Below are positions 10,735-19,639 of a DNA stretch of 64,000 nucleotides, in pieces. Position 1 is the first letter of the stretch. Each line of letters opens with the position of its first letter. A program made the translations under genes and the position numbers. The notes under the pieces were generated by a model. That model worked only from the letters and a program-made list of their open reading frames with translations. It was not told the DNA's origin and did not search any database. The DNA comes from Acanthosepion pharaonis (Eukaryota > Mollusca > Cephalopoda > Sepiida > Sepiidae): NCBI GenBank assembly GCA_903632075.3, contig CAHIKZ030000253.1, positions 1,412,501-1,476,500 of the forward strand, in the 5' to 3' direction.

Positions 10735-11130
10735 AACATAGTTGCTGAAGACATTAGGTTTATAATACCCAGAAATTTTATACACAGAAGAACACATGGC
10801 ACAGTTGATAAAAGCGTTGGTTAGATCCAGTGACAGGACCCAAAGAGTCTGAGTTCAATACATGGCTAAGGCGGTGGAGAACTTGGAGAGGGGAATTAAC
10901 AGGAGATAACTGATAACTGACATCCATTAGACATGGTACGTGGAACTAGAACAGTCTATCCCAGTGAGTGAAATAAAGTGTTCAGTTCGACATTCCAACC
11001 ACCTGAAGAAGGCCGGGACTTACAACGGCCGAAACGTTGTAATGAATATGGCTACAAAAATGAGTACGATAATCCGAATAATGTAAATAGTGTACATAAT
11101 ACCTCATCTCAGAAATATAGACAAATATTA
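10735..11130 (+). mobile_element. SINE family 1, best-preserved copy (plus)
   Basis: The tRNA-like head has an A-box-like ATGGCACAGTTGATAAAAGC near 10796-10815 and a B-box-like GAGTTCAATAC near 10852-10862, as expected for internal Pol III promotion. A ~200-bp body follows. The core block at 11003-11035 is CTGAAGA, a GGCCG/CGGCC stem and GAAAC. The tail ends in ACCTCATCTCAGAAATATAG. It forms an inverted pair with the copy at 10285-10595. It encodes no protein and would depend on a LINE for mobility. The resemblance to known octopus OR-type SINEs is my recollection, not a search result. Confidence 0.85.
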
Positions 11131-12264
11131 ACATATATAAAATTGAAAATGCATAATTAAATAATTGAAGCAGTATTAAAAAAAACAGGGATAGTTTAAA
11201 TATATGTTCGTTGCACAATCTATATAGATTCATGACAATCAATTACAATAAAAACAGTAACTATTAAGTGGTCCAATATAGGCATAAGGTCTTAAGCATA
11301 ATCAAAGATTATTATGCCAACATGGATACTTTGAGAAATGAAAATAACACCTATCGTTAATTTGGCAGACACTAGGGGTATTCCTTGTGTAACAATAACT
11401 GAAATTATATTTAAAATGCGAAACACGGAAAAAGCGAACAGAGGGTGGCATAGTAACAGATCTTTCGAAAGATGCATGACAACATTACCACAAAGGACTG
11501 AAACAACTATTTACCAAGTGCATATGTAAAAGTAATTGAAAGTAAGAAATGGTTAACTTGCTTTATTAAAAAAAGCAATAAAAGTGTCTTGGAAAAATTG
11601 CTCTATCAAATTAGTATCGAGCCGAAATTATTTTATCAAATACTATCAAATACACTACAATGCCTTCATGAGAAAGCATCTGTCAACTATAGATAAACTG
11701 ATAAAAAAATTAAAATAGTTTAATTAGTTTCTTCGATTATGAAATAAGATAAATTTTATCATTCAGTATAATAACAAGATTTTAAAAGGGAAGTTATATA
11801 AAAGCAGCCAAGTAGTATAGCAGTGCTCCATAAGAAAGTGGTTCCATATATTGGTCGCTCTACACCAAGTGTTTTTTCTTCCCCTAAACTTTTATCATCT
11901 TCCTTGAATGCGTCATGAGGGACATATTTGAAAAATACAAGGACTCAGTCAGCATCCGATGTTGTAACATAGATTTTCTAGCAGCCATAAAGATGAACAC
12001 ATGAATCTGTTAAAGAACGTTGATAAAAATAGAACGTAGATTAATGCCGTAATAGCCAAACTCTAGATGAACAATGAGAAAAGACATGCAACCAATATTA
12101 AAATCGGTGATCAGGAGCTTAAAGTAGTGATACAATTCCTTATATCTTGTCACGATTATAAACGAAGAGAGCTCCAAAACATAAATAATTTCGAGGGAAA
12201 AAAAACAACAAAACAATGGCAACAGTTGCATAAATTATCGACAATCTTAAAGACACGGTTATAT
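11131..12264. other. AT-rich DNA, nothing recognised
   Basis: Only short unrelated frames of 60-73 codons are present. No family motif was seen. Confidence 0.5.
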
Positions 12265-12489
12265 AAAATGTGTAAATAGTTATAATACCTCATCTCATAA
12301 ATATATAGACGGATCATGTGACAAGTAATTTGACACAATAAGACATTAATGGATGGCAGGGTGGGGAATCTGGTGCGTATATCTTGTAACATAATGGAGT
12401 CTTACTTGGAATTCATTATTCAAAAATCCATACTTTTTGGGAGTACAAACTTCTAGTTTTAGTGCCTGTTATTAACCGCAAACACCTCG

Positions 12490-12524
<35 letters not shown>

Positions 12525-12655
12525 CGTTTGTGTGTGTTTGGTTTTAAATTGATAAATTTAAATGAAACATCTCGTTTAATCTTCTAGCAATAAACTAATG
12601 GAAGTTTGGCTGATTGCTTCTTACAATTTAAAGGCCATGCTACCAAAGATTAAAT
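12265..12655 (+). repeat. Local direct duplication, copy 2
   Basis: Second copy of the block at 9777-10115. It starts with the same SINE tail but without the rest of the SINE, and carries a longer CA run (about 12492-12520) and a ~28-bp extra segment near 12609-12636. Confidence 0.9.
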
Positions 12656-12699
12656 ATATGATTATTTCGGACCGACTGCAAATGTGATGCAATGAAGAA

Positions 12700-13284
12700 A
12701 AGCGGAAATGAAACTGATCTAAGACAGGGAATATTTACTAGGATTGAATGTGAACAATTGTGAAAACTATATTTCAATGTATTTGGTTAAGGTAGGTGTA
12801 AACATCTGTTGTCAACGGCTTAGGAACTAAAATGAAAGATCTGACAGTTGCGTGCATTGGCCTTCTCAATCTTTTTGTACGCTTGCGAATCTTGGATATT
12901 AACAGTAGAATCACAGTGAAGAATGCAAGTATTTAAAATAAAATACTGCTAAACCCTCCGAGGCATCTTCTAAATAGACCGTATCCAAAATAATGATATG
13001 CGGGACACCATCAGATAAGAACAGATCTCATATCCACCGTCGTGAAGAGGAAGTTGTAATGGTAGGGACATGTCGTAATAGCTTTTAATATTTCCAATGC
13101 AATCCTACAAGATAACCACAGACAGGAAAAATGAACTGACAACGTTAAGCAGTGAACAGTAATATCATTCACTGCGACTTAGATATATAGAGGGATGTGT
13201 TCATGTGCTCACCTGCGAAGCGACCCAGTCATGGGATAACTGATTTTTATGATGATGATGATGATGAATGTGATGATGATGATA
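12700..13284 (+). mobile_element. RTE-type LINE, second 3' fragment with (GAT)n tail
   Basis: Frames joined across stops resemble the C-terminal end of RTE reverse transcriptases. They read FLYACESW-like LACESWILTVESQ near 12880, a Cys/Arg-rich LRGIF segment near 12955, and a GRDMS-type segment corresponding to the family GHV(T/V)R near 13060. The sequence ends at 13246-13284 in GAT repeats, as does the first RTE copy. It is badly decayed with many stops. The match is weaker than at 6585-7633, but the shared tail type supports it. Confidence 0.65.
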
Positions 13285-14400
13285 TATAAAATGTTACTGA
13301 GAATACGCTATCAGTACTGCAATAATTCAGCTACAGAGAGACACACAGACAGAATAAGGACTGGAAAAGGAGGGAAGTAAATAATTAGGAACTTTGAAAA
13401 CGGAATAAAATCACCGATAACACTATCTTGAAAATCATTTAATAAAAAATAAAGATATAATGAAAAGTATCTGGCAATATTCTTCAATAGTAATGTATCA
13501 TGAATGTATTAATGCCATTTTGATTATTCGGGTGCGACGCTTCGAAACTAACAAAATCGAACCCAGAAAACACAAAGATCTATGGAATAGTCAATGCATG
13601 CAATTTTTCAAAGAGAAACAAGTCATCATGGATCAGTGAACAGAGAGTTGAAATACGAGACAAAGAAATGATTAAAAGACAAAAATCAAGATTATATGGA
13701 ACAGGCAAAAAAAAATCGAACAAAGTCAGCAAAGTATTAAAAAAGACGAGGGTGAGTTTGATGATAAAAGCTAACAGAAAATAACGTAATCACGCTCATT
13801 ATGGAAGCTTATAGTAAAATCTTTTGTAATGCACTAGACGAGGAATGGTTATTAATTAGATATATTTGATAAAAATAGAGTTTATGATAGACCATATTTA
13901 TGCAAAAAATAACAGAGATAAAGCGCATGCAAATATGGATTTAAAAGTGAATATTAAAAGTGACGAAAATCTGTTTCATGCCTGAACACAGTCGTCAGGC
14001 CATGCTTATTGTATGTTGGATCGACTATTATTGAATACTGGCCAATGGTGAATTATGTTTAGTAGGTCTATTGTATTATCCTAAAGGTTATTAGGTAAGC
14101 GGCAAAGGTTACATTTCAAATTATTCTAAGGGCGATTGAATAGAAATAATTGTGAATCTAAATGCTGTTATTTACTGCTATTGTATAGTGTTGTTTAATA
14201 ATTTTAGCTCATTATATATTATCAATTACTTGTATACTAGTGTCTTTTGTATTTATTCATGCATTATTTTTGGTTAATTACGATTATTACGAAAAATTGA
14301 CTTGTGTTCATGTGAACATTTGTAGTTTGTTGTTATTAATTGCTTAATTAATTAATTTCTGTATTTTAATTTGTTGTTTAGTTATTATTTTATTACTTTT
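13285..14400. other. AT-rich DNA, possible unclassified repeat debris
   Basis: A lysine-rich stretch near 13560-13760 could be LINE debris, but I cannot name a motif. The rest shows nothing recognisable. Confidence 0.4.
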
Positions 14401-14439
14401 CTTCTTTCAATGCTTGGATATCTGATGTGTTTAGTTTAA

Positions 14440-14905
14440 AGTATTGGCTTTATCTAAAGTATATTACATCATCTGCGTGGTATATAGTGCGAATACTAGT
14501 ATTTTTCTTAGTGACATTTTGCGAGTTATACGTTTTTAGTATTGTATTAAAATTCTTTTTGTGTTTGCATTTTGAGATACGTTCTGGTGGTTTATTTAGT
14601 AATTTGTGTTGGTCTAGGAAGGTGATTATAGCTATTTTCTCCTCCAGACAAAGTTTCTGGTTTTGGGATTTATTGCTGTAAGTTGAGTCTGTTTTCCTTA
14701 TTTTCCATGGTATATTTTGGTGCATTTTCATTCTTGGTTTTAAGTTCCTATATATGTTTACAAAGGGTTGTGGAGTTCGAGTACTATATCTAGGCGTAGT
14801 TTCTCTGTTTCTATGGTCCTCCAGTTAATTGTATAATTGTATGTGCCTTTTTCTGTGTTATTTGTTGATTTTACAGTGACTTGGTATATTATATTCTTTT
14901 TTTGC
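14440..14905 (-). mobile_element. Penelope-like element remnant, C-terminal endonuclease region (minus)
   Basis: The minus-strand frame 14731-14450 contains LCLEEKIAIITFLDQHKLLN followed by KPPERISKCKHKKNF. This matches the C-terminal CxLC...EK...LLNKRxELxSxCRHxxKF pattern that follows the GIY-YIG domain in one Penelope-like group. Upstream on the minus strand, a frameshifted NYTINW segment near 14830 fits the preceding part of the domain. The Cys and His positions are mostly kept, but the GIY-YIG motif itself is not visible. It differs from the Penelope-like fragment at 8.0-8.5 kb. Confidence 0.7.
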
Positions 14906-14915
14906 AATATGTATG

Positions 14916-14918
<3 letters not shown>

Positions 14919-14967
<49 letters not shown>
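14919..14967. repeat. (TA)n microsatellite
   Basis: Pure TA repeat. Confidence 0.98.
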
Positions 14968-14971
<4 letters not shown>

Positions 14972-15043
14972 CTCAGAGGAGATCGAAAGTAATTCGGATA
15001 CGAAAAACTACGGTGCCTCCTTGATGAACTTCAACTTAATTTC

Positions 15044-15047
<4 letters not shown>

Positions 15048-15106
<59 letters not shown>
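15048..15106. repeat. (TA)n microsatellite, 5' flank of the Helitron
   Basis: About 58 bp of TA repeat ending where the Helitron-like sequence begins. Confidence 0.97.
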
Positions 15107-15108
<2 letters not shown>

Positions 15109-15791
15109 CAGGATGTGTGTTTGTGTGTATCGAATGCACGGCCGCAATTTTTTTGACGGATTTGCACCAAAATTTACATGCACATGCTCCAAGTTAGCGG
15201 GAAGACCAAGACCAACTTTGCATTTCCCAACTCCCATCGATAGTGGAAATAATCGATTTTTTCATGCTTCTACGGCAGTTTTCATGTAGTTTGCTACCAT
15301 TTTCTACTAGCCAGAGTGAGAGCCTATAGCTGGCTGCCACGAATAGGCAGGAAGATTCTATTGGCCAGCGTGAGAGCTAACAGCTGACTGACACGAATGT
15401 TAACTAGCATGCTAGCATGCAAAAATTCGATAGCTGCATTCATCACAAGTGGGAAAAATTTAAATCTGCATGGCACTTTACTCCAATTGGCTCATTCGCT
15501 TGCTTAAACTCAACATTGATTCTGATTCTGCAGAACTGGGTTGGGTGTGAAAAAGTTGTTCATTTTGTTTAGTTCTTTTTTCGTAACAGATTTAATGTTT
15601 AGTATAGAGCTTAGAAAAAATTCGCAGTGTGGGATAGGCAAGAAGTAAGGCATGTAGCAACATCAGCACGGTAAAAGGCACTCCTTTAAAGGCAAGGAAG
15701 GGCAAAAATATTTTAAGTCAAGTTATAGCGATTGCTGTATGAGTCGTACGATTTTTGAATCAAGCACGGGCAAAGCCGAGCCATGCTGCTA

Positions 15792-15792
<1 letters not shown>
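15107..15792 (+). mobile_element. Non-autonomous Helitron
   Basis: The 3' end has the Helitron layout: a short GC-rich hairpin (CACGGGCAAAGCCGAGCC, about 15765-15782), then a ten-base spacer-like stretch, then CTAG at 15789-15792 followed by the target T. That satisfies CTRR|T and resembles widely known animal Helitron ends with GGGCAAAGCC hairpins. The element lacks terminal inverted repeats and Rep/helicase coding, so it is non-autonomous. The exact 5' end is uncertain: sequence after the left TA array begins GGCAGGATGTGTG and no clear 5' TC was fixed. TA arrays on both sides suggest insertion into AT repeat DNA, consistent with A|T target choice. Confidence 0.7.

Positions 15793-15836
<44 letters not shown>
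15793..15836. repeat. (TA)n microsatellite, 3' flank of the Helitron
   Basis: TA array starting at the Helitron target T. Confidence 0.97.
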
Positions 15837-15842
<6 letters not shown>

Positions 15843-16024
15843 TAAAACTCAGAGTTAAAATGCAGTTTTAATTTCTATGGCTAGACTTTAATATATACAA
15901 ATGTTCTATCTCTGATATTTAACAGGCTTTTTCATAAATATAGCAAATTTAAAACAATACTATAAAACTAAAACAAGCCAAAACTATTGGTAAAACTTGC
16001 AACTGTAAGGCCTGTCCAATGAAA

Positions 16025-16094
16025 AAAACAGTATAAAGCCGTTTTGAAAATCCCGAGTGTTCTCGGGAATTTCAAAACGGCTTTATACTGTTTT
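16025..16094. repeat. 33-bp near-perfect palindrome/hairpin
   Basis: Arms 16025-16057 and 16062-16094 are complementary at 32 of 33 positions with a 4-base TGTT loop. The arm begins AAAACAGTATAAAGCCG. Just upstream (about 15975-16020) a frame reads KTCNCKACPMK, like the Cys cluster ahead of the GIY-YIG domain in Penelope-like elements, so the hairpin may sit in retroelement debris. Function unknown; candidates are a foldback remnant, a palindromic junction or a hairpin RNA. Confidence 0.9.
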
Positions 16095-17418
16095 AATAAT
16101 TTAATTTTAATCTTCATATTTTATGCATAATTTATGCAAATTAGCAAACAATTATAGAAAACCCTTTTTGCGCATGTATGGATAAAATATCTCTTGCGAT
16201 GTTACCCAGCAATGATATGCCATTGAATGATTTTGTGTTGCGTGTTGTCTTTCTATCTCACACTATCTAGTCTGGCCATTTCCTCACAATTAAAGCAAAA
16301 GGATTTAGAAACAGCATCATTTTCATATCTGTCCTATTTGGTCCCCTTAAATTTTACATAACGAGAGAAGACTTTTCATACCGCTGGTGAGATTAAGGAA
16401 TACTTGATGAGGTAAGCTGATTGCGATCTCTAAATATGACTTTGCAGGCTTGAAAGTTAAAAAAATACTGAGAATAAGTGAAGAATATGAAGTGAACTAT
16501 GGTGCTATTGCTCGAGCTAAGGCTCTTCTTAACTTCTTAACAGCGGATGAAAGGGAAGTCATTCATGTAAATTTATAGGTCAATTGCGATTGACAGAAGT
16601 GTCCATCAGTTATAGATATGTTATTCAGTGACGAAATATTCTGTTTTGATTATGATTGATTTTGTCTTACATCTATTCAAAGGTATTTTCCCAATTGAGT
16701 AATTTCATTTGTATTTTATTCTTAAAAATAGCGAAGCAGTTTATGATTGGTTAAGATCTTTGCGAATATCGTTCTGATGAAATTTTATCATCTGAGTTAT
16801 CAGATGATAAAGTTATATATATGATAATAAAGTTTTATATTTGAGTTATCATTCCATATTAAAAAATAATTACTTAATGAAGTCACAATTAATGATTTAT
16901 TACATAAAGAACAAGTAAAAATGCCTAACAATTCATAAAATGGCTTCTAATATATATTTTTATTGTTTCTATTCGAACCTTTTGTGTTAAAGTAAAAGGA
17001 AGCAATTTAAATAATATTTTTGATAAAATTGAATTCATTCAAAATCTGCAGAAATAATTTTGAAAAATGTTGAGTTAATAAATGCGGAAAGTAATGAAAA
17101 CTGAAAGCAGAAATTTATCTTTTTTTTACCGAAGGAAAATTTCACTCAAAAAGAAAAAAATGATATTTTCTTCGATGCTGCGTCTGATTGGCTAAAGAAG
17201 AACGACGGAACATATGATGAATGTGAAGAGATATGCGATATAGGGTTAAACCATGGACCATACTTTCAAAATACCTAAAGAAGAGGAGCTTTTAAAAAAA
17301 TATTTTGTATTATTTTCATGGCTTTCACGACAAACCATTTTCTTTAATAACTTTTCTTCTTCTTCATGCAAAAATCAGATCCCTCTTCGAAAAAAAAATA
17401 AGCTGGACATATTGAAGT
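16095..17418. other. AT-rich DNA with one unassigned short ORF
   Basis: A 55-codon open stretch at 16411-16578 (+), without a start codon, reads GKLIAISKYDFAGLKVKK and ends REVIHVNL. Its composition is less AT-driven than neighbouring frames, but I recognise no family. The rest of the segment shows no gene. Confidence 0.3.
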
Positions 17419-17419
17419 A

Positions 17420-17420
17420 C

Positions 17421-17468
<48 letters not shown>

Positions 17469-17488
17469 TTATGCTGGTAGTGAAATGA

Positions 17489-17558
<70 letters not shown>
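17420..17558. repeat. (TA)n(TG)n and (TA)n microsatellites
   Basis: A TA-to-TG array (17420-17466) is followed after 25 bp by a 67-bp TA array (17492-17558). Confidence 0.97.
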
Positions 17559-17562
<4 letters not shown>

Positions 17563-17567
17563 TAAAA

Positions 17568-17809
17568 AAACAGACCACTTTTAAGGTTCCATTGGTTATA
17601 ATTTATTTCACCATAGATTTTATTTTTCTGGATCTTCAGACTTCACTTTCAAGGGGTGAAAATGAATTTAAAATCTACACTTTTGAAGGGCAGTATTAAG
17701 CTTATATAAGGTGACATAGAGGGTGGTGAGGGATAGTGAAAATCCTGAGAAAAATAAAAACTCTGGTGAAATAAATTATAACTAATGGAACCTTAAAGTG
17801 GTTTGTTTT
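17568..17809. mobile_element. Foldback/MITE-like element with ~46-70 bp inverted ends
   Basis: The left end 17568-17613 (AAACAGACCACTTTTAAGG...) and right end 17764-17809 (...CCTTAAAGTGGTTTGTTT) are inverted copies with few mismatches. Weaker complementarity continues inward to about 17637 and 17740. The terminal block recurs alone at about 22453-22476 and 39556-39590, in each case next to a TA array, so it is a dispersed family. No coding capacity. The superfamily is undecided. Confidence 0.75.
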
Positions 17810-17905
17810 CTCTATAAATTAAATCATTCGCTCTGACTTAACATTGAACTCTCCGGATTTCATCCTCCTTGGGATTATCCATCCGGATTACCAAGATTTT
17901 CGTTA

Positions 17906-17908
<3 letters not shown>

Positions 17909-17996
<88 letters not shown>
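17909..17996. repeat. (TA)n(TG)n microsatellite
   Basis: TA array passing into TG array. Confidence 0.98.
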
Positions 17997-17998
<2 letters not shown>

Positions 17999-18081
17999 CG
18001 CACATATAGTGCTGGTGTTAATAAGACAGTGCTCGATGTAATGCAACAGAACTATTAAGTACATATAAATAAATAAATATA

Positions 18082-18231
18082 TTGTCCCTCACCGATAGCA
18101 TGACTTAGAGTTTCATGCACAACGCAATCTTCAGGTGCTGGGTATTTAAATTTAAATTACTTAACAGTCAGTCTGCAGCGGAAGATAGTGTTGTGCATTA
18201 AACTCAGAGTCATGCTATCGGTGAGGGATAA
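18082..18231. mobile_element. 150-bp MITE with 51-bp TIRs and TA target duplication
   Basis: Left arm 18082-18132 (TTGTCCCTCACCGATAGC...) and right arm 18181-18231 are inverted repeats matching at about 45 of 51 positions, around a 48-bp centre. TA dinucleotides flank both ends (18080-18081, 18232-18233), as expected for Tc1/mariner-type insertion. No coding capacity. Being TA-rich around, the target duplication is suggestive rather than proof. Confidence 0.75.
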
Positions 18232-18249
18232 TATGTATAATTATTAATA

Positions 18250-18262
18250 TACATACATACAT

Positions 18263-18326
<64 letters not shown>
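18250..18326. repeat. (CATA)n(TA)n(TG)n compound microsatellite
   Basis: CATA, TA and TG blocks in tandem. Confidence 0.97.
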
Positions 18327-19110
18327 TAGATTGGAGCAAAATTTTGCATCTTTTTAAGTGAATTGCAAAGACTTGCAAGAACTTTTAATTAGATGAATTA
18401 ATCAACCAGTGTTCAGTTCTGTTGCCGTATTTTTCGCCATCATTGATATAACTTCTTGATTTCATCCTCCCTGACCTTTCCCGGTGACACATTGGTCTAA
18501 TTTGTTTTAGCGCCTTCCAGAGAATTTACGTTCTCCATTAAGAAATATTTTGCACAGATCGAATTAAATGGTTATCTGTAGGTGCAAAATTCTTCATAAA
18601 TGGAACACAGATCGTTTTAAATTTCTCACGACCCTTGTAGCAAACATTCAATAGATTTTCAGATCTAATGTCTTTGTTTATAGGGTAACTCAATTTAATT
18701 AATTATTTACAACTGATACTTCTCGCAGTCGAAAGACGGTCAACATCAGTCTTCGGATTGTGCCTGTTATGGCAGATAATTTTCTTCTTAATTTGGAACT
18801 CATTTTCTTTTTTTTTCCTTTATTTTTTTGTTCCTTTGAAAACCATTTTCTCTTCTTCATCTATAGTCCTGCTATTAATATTGAAACTATAAGTTTACTT
18901 GGGATTAATTGTAAAATCTTAGTCATAATTCAACTATGACCATTTAGTACGTCGAATTGGTTTCATTCATCCCTTTTGCCTGTTTTTCTTTGTCACCTGA
19001 TTTATGCCATTCCCATCTTTGTTTCATACGTATATTTGCCCCTCATCCTGCTTAAGTTCTCTTATTGTGGCATACCAATTATTATATTATTGGTTTTTAC
19101 AAGCTTATCT

Positions 19111-19168
19111 TTCTTCTTCTTCTTCTTCTTCTTCTTCTTCTTCTTCTTCTTCTTCTTCTTCTTCTTCG
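19111..19168. repeat. (TTC)n microsatellite
   Basis: About 58 bp of CTT/TTC repeat adjoining the TTA repeat. Confidence 0.97.
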
Positions 19169-19206
19169 CATTATTATTATTAATATTATTATTATTATTA
19201 TTATTA
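19169..19206 (-). repeat. (TAA)n tail/target of the LINE (minus)
   Basis: TTA repeats on the plus strand lie exactly at the 3' end of the minus-strand LINE fragment. Confidence 0.85.
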
Positions 19207-19592
19207 TATTTTCATTTCTGCTATAATCAAACTACCTACCAATTCTGCGGGAAGACCTAAGGCAGGTAGTGGTGTGTTGTTATGGAATATTCCATGATTT
19301 CTTCTAACTGCCATAAAATTGCGATCGTTACATGAACCAAATTCTTCTTAGTGAGTGGGCTGTACAATCAAGTTTGTTTTTTCAATTTTTTTAAGCCGAG
19401 ATTTTCAGGGATTTTTTCAATGTGTTGTTGTGCTCCTTTTTTATCATTCCAAGCGAACCTACGATGACTGGAACTATTCTAGTTTTCAATTTCCACATTT
19501 ATTCTATTTTGATTTTCACGTCTTTATACTTCGATAGATTTTAATTCCTTAGTTGATATGTTACAGTTCACTGAACAAGCCATATCAGGCAA
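19207..19592 (-). mobile_element. 5'-truncated LINE with restriction-like endonuclease C-terminus (minus)
   Basis: Minus-strand frames joined across shifts read ENSNSSSHRR-like and IVPVIVGSLGMIKK-like residues, then QQHIEKIPENLG and a degraded LRRIWFM end. They correspond to the conserved tail IPVVIGALG...K...IEKIPGN...LLRRVL of a mollusc LINE group. In the better copy at 40.5-41.0 kb this tail follows an RPD...D endonuclease motif. Here the 3' untranslated part is about 200 bp and the copy lies between TAA repeats on both sides. Family assignment to a REL-endonuclease clade (R4/Dong- or NeSL-like) is inference. Confidence 0.65.
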
Positions 19593-19594
19593 GT

Positions 19595-19620
19595 TTATTA
19601 TTATTATTATTATTATTATT
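19595..19620 (-). repeat. (TAA)n at the 5' side of the LINE fragment
   Basis: TTA repeats directly adjoin the truncated 5' end of the minus-strand LINE piece. Confidence 0.9.
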
Positions 19621-19639
19621 AGAAGTAGTAGTAGTAGTT

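Noticed and set aside
9777..12655. The two 340-bp direct repeats as LTRs of a retrotransposon
   Set aside because: The repeat starts inside a SINE tail, lacks convincing TG...CA ends, and the interior holds unrelated SINEs and no gag or pol sequence.
14427..14681. 84-codon plus frame rich in Phe/Leu (membrane-like)
   Set aside because: It is the antisense shadow of the minus-strand Penelope-like fragment.
18976..19260. 94-codon plus frame with a poly-Phe then Leu run, resembling a membrane protein
   Set aside because: The run is the (TTC)n and (TTA)n microsatellite; the rest is LINE 3' sequence on the opposite strand.
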